Source: Enterococcus avium ATCC 14025 (lineage in GTDB: Bacteria > Bacillota > Bacilli > Lactobacillales > Enterococcaceae). Taken from it: DNA of 64,000 nucleotides. The notes below the pieces were generated by a model. That model was not told the DNA's origin. It ran no database searches and saw only the letters and a list, made by a program, of their open reading frames with translations. The translations under genes were made by a program, and so were the position numbers. Shown here in pieces: positions 49,049 through 61,689 of the stretch (the stretch's first letter is position 1; every line of letters starts with the position of its first letter). Location: the NCBI RefSeq assembly GCF_000406965.1, contig NZ_KE136363.1, forward strand, positions 476,194-540,193, in the 5' to 3' direction.

Positions 49049-49103
49049 GAAAAAATCGGACGTTTATCCTACTATCCGTGATAGATAGTAGGATAAACGT
49101 CCG
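49049..49103 (-). terminator. guaC terminator, perfect 20-bp stem
   Basis: Positions 49057-49076 and 49084-49103 are perfect reverse complements (20 bp, CGGACG...ACTATC) around loop CGTGATA. On minus-strand RNA the stem is followed by AUUUUUUC. The stem is unusually long for a terminator. Confidence 0.9.
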
Positions 49104-49169
49104 TGCATACTTTATTAACCTAATTCTTTAAAGACTATTGAAATGTTTTTAAAAGTTTTCTAAAAACCT

Positions 49170-50147
49170 TTAAATCGTATCGCCATTAAAGATTGAATTC
49201 TTAACCACTACATAGTCAACTTTTTGCAAGGCTTCTAAATCGTTGCCTCCAGCATAAGAAATCGACGACTGAAGATCTTGCTGCATCTCTACTAAAGTAT
49301 CCTTTAAAGAACCTTTATAAGGAATCCAGATCTTTTTACCTTCCACGTTTTTCTTCTCGCCCTTTTGGAATTCAGAGGCACTGCCAAAATATTCTTTATA
49401 AACGACACCGTCTTCTACCTTGGTCTCGCCAGGAGATTCTTCATGACCGGCAAATAATGAACCAATCATAACCATTGTCGCGCCAAAACGAATTGATTTG
49501 GCAATGTCTCCATGAGTTCGAATTCCACCGTCAGCAATAATCGGTTTGCGTGCTGCCTTGGCACACCAACTCAATGCTGCTAATTGCCAGCCGCCAGTTC
49601 CAAATCCAGTCTTAATCTTAGTAATACATACTTTTCCAGGTCCGATTCCAAGCTTGGTTGCATCAGCTCCTGCATTTTCTAATTCACGAACAGCTTCAGG
49701 CGTACCAACGTTGCCAGCAATCACAAAGGTTTCCGGCAAATATTTTTTAATGTGCTTAATCATATTGATTACCGGATCAGAATGACCATGAGCAATGTCG
49801 ATGGTAATATAGTCTGGATTCAACTTTTCCTCTGCCAACTGCTTCACAAAATCATATTCATATCCTTTTACCCCCACACTGATGGAAGTAAACAGGCCGC
49901 GAGACTGCATTTTCTTGATGAATGGGATTCGTTCCTCTTCATAAAAACGATGCATAATATAGAAGTACCCGTTTTCAGCCAAAAATTCCGCAATACTTTC
50001 ATCAATAATCGTTTGCATATTGGCTGGTACGACAGGCATCTTGAAACTAAACTTTCCTAATTGAACGGTTGTATCACATTCTGATCGACTGTTCACAATA
50101 CACTTATTAGGAATTAACTGAATATCTTCATAATCAAATACTTTCAT
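49170..50147 (-). CDS. guaC: GMP reductase
   Basis: 325-residue enzyme that reduces GMP to IMP with NADPH, returning guanine nucleotides to the purine pool. TIM-barrel protein with active-site Cys loop [19 protein letters not shown] near residue 170 and [20 protein letters not shown]; it belongs to the GuaC type 2 group of Firmicutes. GGAGG lies 5 bases before the ATG at 50147; the frame extends four codons further to a TTG in the ribosome binding site. A TTCATA/TATAAA promoter is 95 bases upstream. Confidence 0.94.
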   Translation of the reverse strand: MKVFDYEDIQLIPNKCIVNSRSECDTTVQLGKFSFKMPVVPANMQTIIDESIAEFLAENGYFYIMHRFYEEERIPFIKKMQSRGLFTSISVGVKGYEYDFVKQLAEEKLNPDYITIDIAHGHSDPVINMIKHIKKYLPETFVIAGNVGTPEAVRELENAGADATKLGIGPGKVCITKIKTGFGTGGWQLAALSWCAKAARKPIIADGGIRTHGDIAKSIRFGATMVMIGSLFAGHEESPGETKVEDGVVYKEYFGSASEFQKGEKKNVEGKKIWIPYKGSLKDTLVEMQQDLQSSISYAGGNDLEALQKVDYVVVKNSIFNGDTI

Positions 50148-50247
50148 ATGGGCCTCCAATGAATAAGATCACTATCTCATTTTATTTTTTTCATACATTT
50201 CATTGCATCAAATAGGATAAAGTAATTTCCTTTTCCAAACACCTATT

Positions 50248-50276
50248 TTTATACTGTTCACTATGAAAAGTATGAA
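50248..50276 (-). promoter_or_regulatory. Likely guaC promoter
   Basis: On the minus strand TTCATA (50271-50276) and TATAAA (50248-50253) are 17 bases apart. No guanine-riboswitch-like sequence is seen between it and guaC. Confidence 0.4.
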
Positions 50277-50279
50277 CCA

Positions 50280-50310
50280 TAAAAAAACATAGGGCAGTAT
50301 CGCCCTATGT
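50280..50310 (-). terminator. Terminator after the 142-residue hypothetical gene
   Basis: CATAGGGC (50288-50295) pairs with GCCCTATG (50302-50309); the A7 run upstream gives the U-tract on the minus strand. Confidence 0.9.
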
Positions 50311-50382
50311 AATTTACAACATATCCACCTGAAAAGCAAGCTGATTTTGAAATTTATTACAAAAAACACGAACATTTAGTTT

Positions 50383-50811
50383 TCAAACTAAGGCATTCCT
50401 TAATTTTTTCGCTTGTAAACTAACTAAGAAGATAACGTCTTCCATTTCCTCTTCATTAGTTACTTTCATTTCGATCTGCTGCGTATTTTTTGATACATCT
50501 TCGAACTTTTCTTTGAACTCCTCCGACATCACTTTTACCATCGGTGTTAAATAGCTGATTCCAAAATCTGGAAAAGGTGTCATTACTGAGAAATAGGTTT
50601 CATGAATCTGGATGCAGCAAAGCACCCCATCATATTGCTCGATTACCAGTTTCCATCCTATTTGTTTTTGGAAAATATATTTGATCGTTGGCTCATAATG
50701 TCTCATGATTTGAGCTAATAAAATTTTTAAATACTGAGAATTGGGTAGTCCGGATAAAATCATCTGCAACTCGTGGTTCTCATCATCAGCTTTGGATCGT
50801 TTCCTTTCCAT
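50383..50811 (-). CDS. Hypothetical protein
   Basis: 142-residue cytosolic protein of unknown function. A charged N-terminus (MERKRSKADDENHEL) precedes a helical segment (SQYLKILLAQIMRHYEPTI), a mixed region with VIEQYDGVLCCIQIHETYF, and a C-terminal acidic stretch. GAGG lies before the ATG at 50811 with the frame open to TTG 50829. It lies alone between guaC and purD, bounded by a terminator. I do not recognise the family and no motif suggests a role. Confidence 0.55.
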   Translation of the reverse strand: MERKRSKADDENHELQMILSGLPNSQYLKILLAQIMRHYEPTIKYIFQKQIGWKLVIEQYDGVLCCIQIHETYFSVMTPFPDFGISYLTPMVKVMSEEFKEKFEDVSKNTQQIEMKVTNEEEMEDVIFLVSLQAKKLRNALV

Positions 50812-50992
50812 AGTCCTCGCCTCTTTCAATACGCTTTGGAATGAAAAATAATTCTAACGAATGCAATTGCCTCTATGAGTTAAATTCTTTTTATTTTTCT
50901 TCAAATTCATATATTTTTTTAACGCTTTTTTCATATTCAGTTTACCACTTTTAATTAAAGCTGTCATTTTTTTAATCCGCTACCCTTTTGAA

Positions 50993-51022
50993 CAAAAAAA
51001 ACGACCGACTGGCCGTTTTTTA
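50993..51022. terminator. purD operon terminator
   Basis: ACGACC (51001-51006) pairs with GGCCGT (51011-51016) with a G-U pair; an A8 run on one side and T6 on the other allow either direction. Confidence 0.75.
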
Positions 51023-51023
51023 T

Positions 51024-52289
<1,266 letters not shown>

Positions 52290-53822
52290 TTAGTGTCTGA
52301 AATGACGAACGCCAGTGAAGACCATCGCTACGCCATATTTATTAGCCATTGCGATCGAATCCTTGTCACGAATACTTCCACCCGGCTGAACGATTGCTTT
52401 AATTCCGTGCTGTGCAGCATATTCTACACTATCATCCATCGGGAAATACGCGTCGCTTGCTAAAACAGCGCCATCCATCCGTCCTTTTGCTTCTTCTAAA
52501 GCAATTTTGACAGAACCAACACGATTCATTTGTCCTGCACCAACACCCACTGTTTGATGTTCATTTGCTACAACAATTGCATTCGATTTTACGTGCTTAA
52601 CAGCTTTCCATGCAAAAGCTAAAGCTCTCAATTCTTCCGCTGTAGGTTTGCGATCCGTTGCAACTTCCCACTCCTCAGGAATTTCTTCGACAACATCTTG
52701 ATCCTGAACCAATAATCCCCCTAAAACAGATACAACTTCTGGTTGATTACTTGCTTGGTCGCTGAAATCTAAGGTCATTAGTCGTAAGTTTTTCTTACCT
52801 GACAGCACGTTAAAGGCCTCTTTGCTAAAGCTTGGAGCGATGATAATCTCTAAGAATAACTTATGCATTTCCTCTGCCGTTTCTAAATCAATTTCACGAT
52901 TTGCTACCAAAATTCCTCCGAAAATGGAAGTTGGATCTGCTTCATAAGCGAATTGATAGGCTTCCGCAATTGTCCGTCCACTACCGATTCCGCATGGATT
53001 CATGTGTTTTAATGCGACAACTGTTGGCTCAGTAAATTCTCTAGCAATTCGGATCGCCGCATCTGCATCCTTAATATTATTGTATGACAGTTCTTTTCCG
53101 TGTAATTGATGGGCACTCGCAATTGAATAAGAAACAGGTAGAGCATTTTGGTAAAAAGCTGCAGTTTGATGACTATTCTCCCCATAACGCAAAGGCTGCT
53201 TCAATTCATAAGTCAATGTCATTTTTTCTGGTTCAACTTCACCCACACTCTTTGTTAAGTAATCCGCGATCAACGCGTCATAAGCTGCTGTATGACGGAA
53301 AACCTTCGCAGCTAAACGTTTGCGTGTCGCTAATGAAGTCACTTGATCACTTTTGATCTCGGCTAAAACAAGCGCATAATCTTTAGGATCAACAACTACT
53401 GTGACTGATGCAAAGTTTTTAGCGGCAGAACGCAGCATACTTGGGCCACCGATATCAATATTTTCAATCGCTTCTGCTTCAGTTACCTCCGGCTTGGAAA
53501 TCGTTTCTTTAAACGGGTATAGATTTACACAAACAAAATCAATTGGCTGAATACCGTGCTCATCCATCGCCTCCATGTGTGTTGTCAAATCTCGACGGCC
53601 TAACAATCCACCATGAATTTTTGGATGCAGCGTTTTTACTCGACCATCCATCATTTCAGGAAAGCCGGTTACTTCATCAATACTTAACGTTGAAATCCCC
53701 GCTTCGTCTAAAACTTTTTTAGTCCCGCCAGTAGAAATAATCTCGATTCCTGCTTGAACCAAACCTTTAGTAAATTCTACAATTCCGGTTTTATCTGAAA
53801 CACTAATCAATGCTCTTGTCAT
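52290..53822 (-). CDS. purH: Bifunctional AICAR formyltransferase/IMP cyclohydrolase
   Basis: 510-residue enzyme for the last two steps of IMP synthesis. The N-terminal IMP cyclohydrolase domain ([34 protein letters not shown]) precedes the transformylase domain with [19 protein letters not shown] and [26 protein letters not shown] lies at good distance before the ATG. It sits between purN and purD with short gaps. Confidence 0.96.
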   Translation of the reverse strand: MTRALISVSDKTGIVEFTKGLVQAGIEIISTGGTKKVLDEAGISTLSIDEVTGFPEMMDGRVKTLHPKIHGGLLGRRDLTTHMEAMDEHGIQPIDFVCVNLYPFKETISKPEVTEAEAIENIDIGGPSMLRSAAKNFASVTVVVDPKDYALVLAEIKSDQVTSLATRKRLAAKVFRHTAAYDALIADYLTKSVGEVEPEKMTLTYELKQPLRYGENSHQTAAFYQNALPVSYSIASAHQLHGKELSYNNIKDADAAIRIAREFTEPTVVALKHMNPCGIGSGRTIAEAYQFAYEADPTSIFGGILVANREIDLETAEEMHKLFLEIIIAPSFSKEAFNVLSGKKNLRLMTLDFSDQASNQPEVVSVLGGLLVQDQDVVEEIPEEWEVATDRKPTAEELRALAFAWKAVKHVKSNAIVVANEHQTVGVGAGQMNRVGSVKIALEEAKGRMDGAVLASDAYFPMDDSVEYAAQHGIKAIVQPGGSIRDKDSIAMANKYGVAMVFTGVRHFRH

Positions 53823-53898
53823 GATGACTCTCCTTTAGAAAGTTTTTTCACTTTTTGCCTAACATTTGTTAAGTCTGCGAAGAAATGGCTTAATACTT

Positions 53899-54480
53899 TT
53901 ACTCTTTATCTCGATGAAATTCTTTGACTATTTCCGCTAAAACCTGCGGATACAGCTGGTGCTCTACTTGATGGATTTTTTTCTCTAAATCCTCCAAACG
54001 GTCCGATTCAGCAACTTGCACCTTTCCTTGTGCAATAATTGGACCGGTATCTACCCCGCTATCCACAAAATGGATCGTAACGCCCGTTTCCTTTACTCCG
54101 GCTTCATAAGCATCTTTAATTCCGTGCAAGCCCGGAAAATTTGGAAGCAAAGCTGGATGAATATTAACGATCCGATTAGGAAAAGCTTCTAGTAACTCTT
54201 TTCCGATGATTCGCATATAGCCTGCCAATACGACTAACTCCGCTTTATAACGCTTCAGTAGTTCTAACAGTGCAGCTTCATAGTTTTTCTTATCAGAAAA
54301 CTCTTTTAGCTCAAAGCTTTCACAAGGAACACCGAATTTTTTTCCACGTTCTAGCACGTACGCATCATGATGATCTGAAAAAAGCAGAACTAACTCAGCG
54401 TCAATCTCTTTATCCTTAATTGCTTGAGCGATCACTTCGAAATTCGATCCATTTCCTGAAGCTAAAACAGCTATTCTCAT
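53899..54480 (-). CDS. purN: Phosphoribosylglycinamide formyltransferase
   Basis: 193-residue formyltransferase using 10-formyltetrahydrofolate on GAR. Motifs [34 protein letters not shown], catalytic His/Asn region [17 protein letters not shown] and [17 protein letters not shown] are complete. Its ATG overlaps the purM stop by 4 bases (ATGA). Confidence 0.95.
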   Translation of the reverse strand: MRIAVLASGNGSNFEVIAQAIKDKEIDAELVLLFSDHHDAYVLERGKKFGVPCESFELKEFSDKKNYEAALLELLKRYKAELVVLAGYMRIIGKELLEAFPNRIVNIHPALLPNFPGLHGIKDAYEAGVKETGVTIHFVDSGVDTGPIIAQGKVQVAESDRLEDLEKKIHQVEHQLYPQVLAEIVKEFHRDKE

Positions 54481-55520
54481 GCCTTTGCCCCTTTAAAAAC
54501 AATCGCAGTATCTTTCTTTTCTGTTACTTTACCGATTACAAAAGTAGCTTCATTTCGCTCCTTCAAATCAGCTTGCAACTCTGCTAATTTTTCTGGCGCA
54601 ACAGCCAATACCATACCAATTCCCATGTTGAAAATTTCATACATTTCCATTTCAGGAATCTCACCATATTTTTCCAATGCGTTAAAAATCGGTAACACTG
54701 GCCAAGAGCCCAGTTCAATTTCACAAGCTAATTTTTCTGGCAACATACGTGGTAAATTCTCCACAAAGCCGCCACCAGTCACATGGGCGATACCGTTCAC
54801 TAATTCTTTTTTAACTAAAGGAAGCACTGCTTCTACGTAAATTCTAGTCGGTGTTAAAATCTCATCACTAAGTTTCCCAGATAGTTCTGGTAATTTTTCA
54901 TCAAGTGCAAAGCTGTTTGTTTCAAAGAAAACTTTACGAACTAACGAATACCCGTTTGAATGAATTCCTGACGATGGTAAACCTACTAAGACATCCCCAG
55001 CTTGAATTTTTTCTCCGGTAATCATTTGTCTTTTTTCAGCAATACCAACAGTAAAACCAGCTAGATCGTAATCATCTTCACCATACATTCCTGGCATTTC
55101 TGCTGTTTCGCCACCGATCAACGCAGCTCCTGCTTGAACGCAGCCTTCTGCAACTCCTGCAACTACTTGCTCTAAACGTGCTGGCACATTTTTACCTGTA
55201 GCGATGTAATCTAGGAAATAAAGCGGTTCAGCTCCTTGAGCCACGATATCGTTGACGCACATTGCTACACAATCGATTCCAATCGTATCATGCTTATCTG
55301 CTTGAATTGCGACCATCAGCTTTGTCCCTACACCATCCGTTCCAGAAACTAAAACGGGCTCCTTTAAGTCAAATTGACTAAGGTCGAAACAGCCTCCAAA
55401 ACCACCGATTGCTCCCATAACACCTAAACGTTCGGTTCTTTTTACGTGCTTTTTAATTCGTTCTACTACCTCGTAACCAGCTTCTACATCAACGCCAGCT
55501 CTAGAATATGCATTTCCCAC
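54477..55520 (-). CDS. purM: Phosphoribosylformylglycinamidine cyclo-ligase
   Basis: 347-residue AIR synthetase of the PurM/PurL ATP-binding family. [19 protein letters not shown] at the start and [20 protein letters not shown] and [20 protein letters not shown] are typical. A GTG start follows GGGAGCG. Overlaps purN by 4 bases. The gap to purF upstream is about 200 bases and holds nothing I can recognise. Confidence 0.95.
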   Translation of the reverse strand: MGNAYSRAGVDVEAGYEVVERIKKHVKRTERLGVMGAIGGFGGCFDLSQFDLKEPVLVSGTDGVGTKLMVAIQADKHDTIGIDCVAMCVNDIVAQGAEPLYFLDYIATGKNVPARLEQVVAGVAEGCVQAGAALIGGETAEMPGMYGEDDYDLAGFTVGIAEKRQMITGEKIQAGDVLVGLPSSGIHSNGYSLVRKVFFETNSFALDEKLPELSGKLSDEILTPTRIYVEAVLPLVKKELVNGIAHVTGGGFVENLPRMLPEKLACEIELGSWPVLPIFNALEKYGEIPEMEMYEIFNMGIGMVLAVAPEKLAELQADLKERNEATFVIGKVTEKKDTAIVFKGAKA

Positions 55521-55717
55521 TAGATCCGCTCCCTAATTATTATTGTGTCTATTCTTCAAAAAACGAAAATGATTTTTTCATGCTACATACCATTCCAATA
55601 AACATTTATACCTTTTTAAATAGAAGTGAGTTTTCTTATTTCAACGGCGTGTCCTGAGAAAAGTGGAACTAAAATCTTCATTTGTTTAATTTTTGTAATT
55701 TCTTCAACCGTTTATTT

Positions 55718-57157
55718 TTAATAGAATGAAATTTTTTCCTTCAAAGTTGCTTGATAATGCTCTTCATAGTCATAAAGCGGCGTTGGATAGTCTCCATTAA
55801 AATACGCCATACATAATCCGGAATAAGGTGCATCAAAATCTAATCCAATAGCATTGATTAATCCATCTTCACTTAAAAATGACAACGAATCTGCACCGAT
55901 CATTTCGCGAATTTCTTCAATTGAATGGTTCGCTGCAATCAACTCTTTACGAGTCTGAATATCAATCCCATAAAAACACGGGTAACGTAATGGCGGCGAA
56001 GCAATCCGTACATGGACCTCTTTCGCGCCCGCTTCTTTTAAAAGATTGACGATCCGTCGACTAGTCGTTCCCCGCACAATCGAATCATCGACCATGATGA
56101 CGCGTTTTCCTTCAACGACTCCTCGCACAGCTGAAAGCTTCATTCGTACTCCTTGCTCACGTAATTCTTGAGTCGGCTGAATGAAGGTCCGTGCCACATA
56201 CTGATTTTTTACTAATCCCATTTCATAAGGAATCCCAGATTCTTCTGCATATCCGCTGGCAGCAGACAAAGACGAATTTGGAACACCAACAACCATATCA
56301 GCTTCAATTTCAGCCTCATTAGCTAAGATCCGCCCCATATTTTTACGAGCACTATGGACATTTACGCCTGCGATATTCGAGTCTGGTCGTGCAAAGTAGA
56401 TGTACTCCATGGAGCAGATCGCGTGTTGCGTATTCTCAGTAAAGCTTTCGACTTTTAACCCTTCATCATTGATGGTGATAATCTCGCCTGGATTAACATC
56501 TTGAATAAATTTCGCACCTACGACTTCTAACGCACAGGTTTCTGACGCAACTACATAGGCGCCGTTGACCATTTGACCGATTGACAATGGCCGAAAACCA
56601 TTCGGGTCAAGTGCTGCTACCATGGAATCTTCTGTTAGCATCAAGTAGGCAAAACCGCCTTTGACAGTGTTCAATGCTTCCTTCATGCGTTCACACAAAG
56701 TTTCCTTTTGACTGCGGCGAATCAAATGCATCAAAATTTCCGTGTCAGAATTCGAATGGAAGATCGCCCCATCAATTTCTAGTTCTTTTCGCAAGCTTTT
56801 CGCATTCGTCAAATTCCCATTGTGAGCCAAAGCAAAGGCACCATCATAAAAATTGAATAAAAAAGGTTGAATATTATCCACACTGCTTGTTCCCGCCGTA
56901 GCATAACGAACATGTCCAATCGCTGCTTGACCAGTCAAGCGACTCAATTGACGCTCATTTTTAAATACCTCTGAAAGAAGGCCTAGCCCACGATGTCCAT
57001 TTAATTTTCCTGCATCGTTGCTGACAATTCCAGCACCTTCTTGTCCGCGATGCTGTAAGCTGTGTAAGCCAAAATAAGTGACGCGCGCAGCATCTGGGTG
57101 TCCCCAGATGCCAAAAACGCCACACTCTTCATTTAAACTTTTTACTTCATTAAACAT
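55718..57157 (-). CDS. purF: Amidophosphoribosyltransferase
   Basis: 479-residue enzyme that commits PRPP to purine synthesis by transferring the glutamine amide. An 10-residue propeptide ([10 protein letters not shown]) ends before the nucleophile Cys in [13 protein letters not shown]. The glutamine-amidotransferase class II domain has [15 protein letters not shown], and the phosphoribosyltransferase domain has [18 protein letters not shown] near residue 350. C-terminal Cys residues in the PRTase region suggest the Bacillus-type Fe-S bearing enzyme. GGAGG lies 10 bases before ATG 57157. Overlaps purL's stop by 16 bases. Confidence 0.95.
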   Translation of the reverse strand: MFNEVKSLNEECGVFGIWGHPDAARVTYFGLHSLQHRGQEGAGIVSNDAGKLNGHRGLGLLSEVFKNERQLSRLTGQAAIGHVRYATAGTSSVDNIQPFLFNFYDGAFALAHNGNLTNAKSLRKELEIDGAIFHSNSDTEILMHLIRRSQKETLCERMKEALNTVKGGFAYLMLTEDSMVAALDPNGFRPLSIGQMVNGAYVVASETCALEVVGAKFIQDVNPGEIITINDEGLKVESFTENTQHAICSMEYIYFARPDSNIAGVNVHSARKNMGRILANEAEIEADMVVGVPNSSLSAASGYAEESGIPYEMGLVKNQYVARTFIQPTQELREQGVRMKLSAVRGVVEGKRVIMVDDSIVRGTTSRRIVNLLKEAGAKEVHVRIASPPLRYPCFYGIDIQTRKELIAANHSIEEIREMIGADSLSFLSEDGLINAIGLDFDAPYSGLCMAYFNGDYPTPLYDYEEHYQATLKEKISFY

Positions 57158-59361
57158 GGAATGGCTTCCTCCCATAATTCTTCAGCTTTCTTAGTAGCGA
57201 CGTTGATTTCACCGCCAAGTGCAGTCAACTTCAAGTCGCCTGTATTAGTTACTTCACCGATTTTCACTGCTTTATCACCTGCTAAAGCTTCGAATTCTGC
57301 TTGTTTCTCTGGTTTTACAGATAAAACAAAACGTGATTGTGTTTCTGCAAACAGATTTTCGACAGGCATTTCCACAGTGATGTCAACGCCAAGCTGATTA
57401 GTAAATGCTGATTCTGCGACTGCCACTGCCAGACCACCTTCCGCACAATCATGAGCACTTGCTACTAAGTCCGCTTTGATTGCTGAAAGGACTAAGTCTT
57501 GATTTGCCTTCTCAACAGCTAAATCAAAGTCCATTAATTTCCCTTCAATCAAGCCTTTTTGCATTTTTTGAATCTCGGTACCATCAAAGTCTGCTTTAGT
57601 TTCACCAACGAGATAAACCAAATCACCAGCAGCTTTGAATTCCTGCGTCGTAATATGTGACAGGTCTTCGATCAAACCAACCATACCGATCATCGGTGTT
57701 GGATAAATAGCTTTACCGTTAGTTTCGTTATACATCGAAACATTTCCTGAGATAACCGGGGTGTTCAACGTACGGCAAGCTTCTGAAATACCATCGGCTG
57801 AGGTCCATAATTCCCAGAATCCCTCTGGTTTTTCTGGCGAGCCATAGTTTAAACAGTCCGTGATCGCTAACGGCTGTCCTCCAGATGCAACAATATTCCG
57901 CGCTGCTTCAGCCACTGCAATTTGTCCGCCGATTTCAGGATTTAAATATAAATAGCGTGCATTACAATCAGTTGTCATCGCCAATGCCTTGTTTGTTCCG
58001 CGAACCCGTAAGACAGCTGCGTCGCTTCCTGGTCGAACAACTGTATTCGTTCGTACTTGCGAGTCATAGGTTTCATAGATCATTCTCTTTGAGGCGATCG
58101 TCGGTTGTTGCAACAATGCTAATAATGTTTCAGAAGCATCTGCCACTTCTGGTTTGAAATCTTCCATATTGGCAAATTCTTGAATCCGTACTGGTTCACG
58201 CTTCTCATTTTCGTAAACAGGAGCCTCTTCAGCAAGCGCATCAACTGGTAAGTTAGCTACTTCTTCTCCATGATGGTACAAACGATATAATCCATCATCT
58301 GTTACCTCGCCAATCGTAACCGCATCTAACTCATAACGTTTAAATAGTTCAACAACTTCATCTTCATGCCCTTGTTCTACACAAATGAGCATCCGTTCTT
58401 GTGATTCAGATAACATCATTTCATACGGCGTCATATGCGTTTCCCGTTGCGGCACATCATCTAAATAAAGCTTCAATCCAGATCCAGCTTTTGAAGCCAT
58501 TTCTGAACTAGAAGAGACTAATCCAGCAGCCCCCATATCTTGAATACCTACCAAGATATCTGAATGATCTAAAATTAATTCCAAACAGGCCTCTAACAAT
58601 AATTTTTCCATGAAAGGATCGCCAACCTGAACGGCAGAACGCTGCTGTTCTTCACCTTCGACGAATTCTTCTGAAGCAAAAGTCGCTCCATGAATTCCAT
58701 CACGTCCCGTTTTTGCGCCGACATACATGATGGAATTGCCGACACCTTTGGCCTGTCCTTTTTGGATGTCCTTATGATCGATCAAACCAACACACATCGC
58801 GTTGACTAAAGGATTACCTTCATAACAAGGATCAAAAGCTACTTCTCCGCCAACTGTCGGGATACCAATACAGTTTCCGTAACCGCTAATTCCAGCAACA
58901 ATCTCTTCTAATAAATATTTTGTCCGTTCCGTCGTTAATTCCCCAAAGCGTAAAGAATCTAAGACCGCGATTGGACGTGCACCCATACTGAAAATATCGC
59001 GGATGATTCCACCAACACCTGTTGCGGCACCTTCATAAGGTTCAACAGCTGAAGGATGGTTGTGACTTTCTGCTTTGAAAACAACAGCCTGATTGTCACC
59101 GATATCAACAATTCCGGCACCTTCTCCTGGTCCTTGTAATACTTGCGGTCCATCCGTTGGGAATTTACGCAGAACTGGCTTCGAGTTTTTATATGAACAA
59201 TGCTCACTCCACATAACAGAGAAAAGTCCTGTTTCTGTATAATTTGGCAAACGTCCAAGAATGTCTTCTGAAATCAAACGATATTCTTCATCAGTCAGTC
59301 CCCAACCAGCGTAAATACGCTGATCCTTGATTTCTTGCGCCGTCGGTTCTAATTTCATCAT
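57142..59361 (-). CDS. purL: Phosphoribosylformylglycinamidine synthase subunit PurL
   Basis: 739-residue catalytic subunit of FGAM synthase, acting with PurS and PurQ. It starts [20 protein letters not shown] and has [36 protein letters not shown] and [17 protein letters not shown]. The small Bacillus-type PurL length fits the separate purS and purQ genes. Its ATG begins on the last A of the purQ stop (TAATG). Confidence 0.96.
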   Translation of the reverse strand: MMKLEPTAQEIKDQRIYAGWGLTDEEYRLISEDILGRLPNYTETGLFSVMWSEHCSYKNSKPVLRKFPTDGPQVLQGPGEGAGIVDIGDNQAVVFKAESHNHPSAVEPYEGAATGVGGIIRDIFSMGARPIAVLDSLRFGELTTERTKYLLEEIVAGISGYGNCIGIPTVGGEVAFDPCYEGNPLVNAMCVGLIDHKDIQKGQAKGVGNSIMYVGAKTGRDGIHGATFASEEFVEGEEQQRSAVQVGDPFMEKLLLEACLELILDHSDILVGIQDMGAAGLVSSSSEMASKAGSGLKLYLDDVPQRETHMTPYEMMLSESQERMLICVEQGHEDEVVELFKRYELDAVTIGEVTDDGLYRLYHHGEEVANLPVDALAEEAPVYENEKREPVRIQEFANMEDFKPEVADASETLLALLQQPTIASKRMIYETYDSQVRTNTVVRPGSDAAVLRVRGTNKALAMTTDCNARYLYLNPEIGGQIAVAEAARNIVASGGQPLAITDCLNYGSPEKPEGFWELWTSADGISEACRTLNTPVISGNVSMYNETNGKAIYPTPMIGMVGLIEDLSHITTQEFKAAGDLVYLVGETKADFDGTEIQKMQKGLIEGKLMDFDLAVEKANQDLVLSAIKADLVASAHDCAEGGLAVAVAESAFTNQLGVDITVEMPVENLFAETQSRFVLSVKPEKQAEFEALAGDKAVKIGEVTNTGDLKLTALGGEINVATKKAEELWEEAIPCLMK

Positions 59362-60041
59362 TAGTTTGCAGTCACCTTTCCAAAATTAGTTAAAATAGAA
59401 GCAAAAAACTTCTTACCGTCATCAGAACCTAGCAGTTTTTCCATTGCTCGCTCTGGGTGAGGCATCATACCTAAGACGTTACCAGCTTTGTTCGTAATGC
59501 CGGCAATATTCTCGATACTTCCATTAATATTTTCACCTTCATAAGTGAAGACGATTTGATTGTTCGCTTTTAACTCAGCTAATGTTTCATCATCACAGTA
59601 ATAATTTCCCTCACCGTGGGCGACTGGGATTTGAATTACTTCATCTGCTTGATATTCAGATGTAAATTTTGTTTGATTGTTCACAACTCTAAGCGGCGTA
59701 ATTTTACTGATAAATTTCAAGGATTCATTACGACGTAAAGCTCCTGGTAAAAGTCCCGCCTCCGTTAAAATCTGAAATCCATTACACGTACCGAAAACTG
59801 GCTTGCCTTCTTCAGCAAAACGAATCACTTCTGACATAATGTTGGCAAAGCGAGCGATCGCACCACAGCGTAAATAGTCGCCGTATGAAAAACCACCCGG
59901 CAATAATACACCGTCAAATCCTTCAAGGCTGTCTGCATCATACCGAACATACTCACAATCGGCTCCCATGATTTCCTTCATCGCCCAATACATGTCCAAG
60001 TCACAGTTAGAACCAGGAAATACAATGACCGCAAATTTCAT
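59361..60041 (-). CDS. purQ: FGAM synthase subunit PurQ (glutamine amidotransferase)
   Basis: 226-residue class I glutamine amidotransferase delivering ammonia to PurL. The catalytic Cys is in [17 protein letters not shown] near residue 86 and the His-Glu pair in [14 protein letters not shown]. It starts [17 protein letters not shown]. It lies one base after purS and overlaps purL by one base. Confidence 0.96.
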   Translation of the reverse strand: MKFAVIVFPGSNCDLDMYWAMKEIMGADCEYVRYDADSLEGFDGVLLPGGFSYGDYLRCGAIARFANIMSEVIRFAEEGKPVFGTCNGFQILTEAGLLPGALRRNESLKFISKITPLRVVNNQTKFTSEYQADEVIQIPVAHGEGNYYCDDETLAELKANNQIVFTYEGENINGSIENIAGITNKAGNVLGMMPHPERAMEKLLGSDDGKKFFASILTNFGKVTAN

Positions 60042-60042
60042 G

Positions 60043-60297
60043 CTACACTTCCTCCGATGTCAAAATTTCGTAACGATATGTTTCCATATTGACGTTGGCT
60101 AATAATTTGTCACAAACCTCTTCGATCATTTCTTCCACAGGACGGTCACTTTTAGCAACTTTGATCTCAAAATACTTACCAATCCGAACATCCTCGATCT
60201 CATTGTATCCCATACGGTGCACAGCCCCTTTTACAGCTTCTCCTTGTGGGTCCAATACAGAATCCTTATACGTTACATAAACTTTCACAAAATACAT
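60043..60297 (-). CDS. purS: FGAM synthase subunit PurS
   Basis: 84-residue structural subunit that joins PurQ to Pur[20 protein letters not shown] and [19 protein letters not shown] match the family. GAGGAG lies inside the end of purC; the gap to purC is two bases. Confidence 0.95.
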   Translation of the reverse strand: MYFVKVYVTYKDSVLDPQGEAVKGAVHRMGYNEIEDVRIGKYFEIKVAKSDRPVEEMIEEVCDKLLANVNMETYRYEILTSEEV

Positions 60298-60299
60298 CC

Positions 60300-61016
60300 T
60301 TATTCTCCTCGCTTTTCTAATCTATTTAGTACTTCTTGATATACCGGAATAATGTCACCTAAGTCACGACGATAAATATCTTTATCTAAATGTTCATTTG
60401 TCTGTTTGTCCCATAAACGACAAGTATCAGGAGAAACCTCATCTGCCAATAAAATCGAGCCATCTTTTTGACGACCGAACTCTAACTTGAAGTCAACCAA
60501 TGTGATATCTATTGAATCAAATAGTTCTGTTAGTGCCTCACCAACTGCTAAAGCCTTCTGACGCAACTGAGTGAGCTCTTCAGCAGTAGCAAGTTCTAAA
60601 GCAAGAATATGAGCGTCAATGACCATTGGATCATCTAGTTCATCGTTTTTATAATAGAACTCAACAATCGGTGATTTTAAAGGAGTCCCTTCTGGAATCG
60701 CTAATCGCTTTGAAAAGCTGCCGGCAGCTATATTTCGTACGACTACCTCTAAAGGAATGATTTCAACATTTTGAATCAGTTGTTCTGTTTCAGAAAGCTG
60801 TTTAATATAGTGATTAGTAATTCCTTTACTTTTTAAGAAATCAAAGATCAATCCGGTGATTTGATTATTAAGTTCGCCTTTACCACTAATTTGATCCTTC
60901 TTTGCCCCATTTAAAGCAGTTGCTTGATTCAAATATTCGACCCATATAATGGCTGGATCATCTGTTTGAAACAATTGTTTTGCTTTACCTTCATAGATTA
61001 AAGTTCCTTTTTCCAC
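60300..61016 (-). CDS. purC: Phosphoribosylaminoimidazole-succinocarboxamide synthase
   Basis: 238-residue SAICAR synthetase, joining aspartate to CAIR with ATP. LIYEGKAKQLFQTDDPAII, FDSIDITLVDFKLEFGR and DEVSPDTCRLWDK are typical. The frame opens at ATG 61043, but GGGAG lies 9 bases before a GTG at 61016, giving VEKGTLIYEGKAK and the usual length. First gene of the operon purC-S-Q-L-F-M-N-H-D, with a promoter and PurR-type box upstream. Confidence 0.95.
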   Translation of the reverse strand: MEKGTLIYEGKAKQLFQTDDPAIIWVEYLNQATALNGAKKDQISGKGELNNQITGLIFDFLKSKGITNHYIKQLSETEQLIQNVEIIPLEVVVRNIAAGSFSKRLAIPEGTPLKSPIVEFYYKNDELDDPMVIDAHILALELATAEELTQLRQKALAVGEALTELFDSIDITLVDFKLEFGRQKDGSILLADEVSPDTCRLWDKQTNEHLDKDIYRRDLGDIIPVYQEVLNRLEKRGE

Positions 61017-61088
61017 GTCAAAACGCTCCCTTTTTATGAACATTTATAAACGATCTCCAACAATCGTTCGTTTCTTAATTTCTTATTC

Positions 61089-61117
61089 AGTGTAACAATT
61101 GAATTTGAATTTTTCAA
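61089..61117 (-). promoter_or_regulatory. Predicted purC operon promoter
   Basis: On the minus strand TTGAAA (61112-61117) and TACACT (61089-61094) are 17 bases apart, predicting a start near 61082. Confidence 0.5.
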
Positions 61118-61152
61118 TATTTTATCGGATATTATAATAAAAGAAGTCTGTT

Positions 61153-61165
61153 AATGTTCGTGTTT
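61153..61165 (-). promoter_or_regulatory. PurBox (PurR activator site)
   Basis: On the minus strand AAACACGAACATT matches the PurBox AWWWCCGAACWWT at 11 of 13 positions. Its centre is about 77 bases upstream of the predicted purC start, similar to the -76 position known for PurR activation in Lactococcus. A weaker match (AGAAACGAACGAT, minus) lies at 61063-61075, downstream of the start. Confidence 0.55.
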
Positions 61166-61273
61166 ATCACAGGCGGTTCTATTTCTTTTTTAGAAGCTAC
61201 ACAAAGACAGCGTTTACATTTTGTGAAAATGGTGCTATATTTAATTCGAATGATATATATGGGGGAATCGCTT

Positions 61274-61645
61274 ATGTTAGATGCGCCGGCAGCAGCTAAA
61301 AAATTTCTTGATTCAATGCTAGAAACAGACAAGCAACATTTATTAAACGCATTATTAGGACTAGACACAACTCATAGTATTAACTGCAATACCAGCTTTT
61401 ATTCCTATCGTAATCTAAAAAAAATACTGCATCCAAGACAATCTCAAGCCATGCAGTCTTTACATTTTTCCAATCAGTCTCAGGATGAGTTGATCATCAG
61501 GCAGCTAAAGGATCACTCCTTCTTGAAGAATTCCTATCGGATTGAAATTCGTTTGAATTCACAAACTTATGATTATCAACTGATCAGCTGTTTATTGGAA
61601 CGTCTTCACGAAAGTTGCTTTGTAGACGTATATTCCTATGCTTAA
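61274..61645 (+). CDS. Hypothetical protein between purB and purC
   Basis: 123-residue protein encoded opposite to all surrounding pur genes. It begins MLDAPAAAKKFLDSMLETDK and ends LLERLHESCFVDVYSYA. It has no signal peptide or recognised motif; composition is mixed with many Leu, Ser and His. GGGGGA lies 7 bases before the ATG at 61274; the frame is open 40 codons upstream across the PurBox region, which is not convincing. A TATAAT near 61134-61139 could be its -10. It is separated from purB by a shared terminator. Confidence 0.55.
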   Translation: MLDAPAAAKKFLDSMLETDKQHLLNALLGLDTTHSINCNTSFYSYRNLKKILHPRQSQAMQSLHFSNQSQDELIIRQLKDHSFLKNSYRIEIRLNSQTYDYQLISCLLERLHESCFVDVYSYA

Positions 61646-61648
61646 TTC

Positions 61649-61689
61649 AAAAAAACTCTTACCGCAAAAAAATGCGGTAAGAGTTTTTT
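61649..61689. terminator. Bidirectional terminator between hypothetical gene and purB
   Basis: AAAAAACTCTTACCGC (from 61650) pairs with GCGGTAAGAGTTTTTT (from 61674) around an A-rich loop. The T-run serves the plus strand and the A-run the minus strand, so both converging genes are served. Confidence 0.92.
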
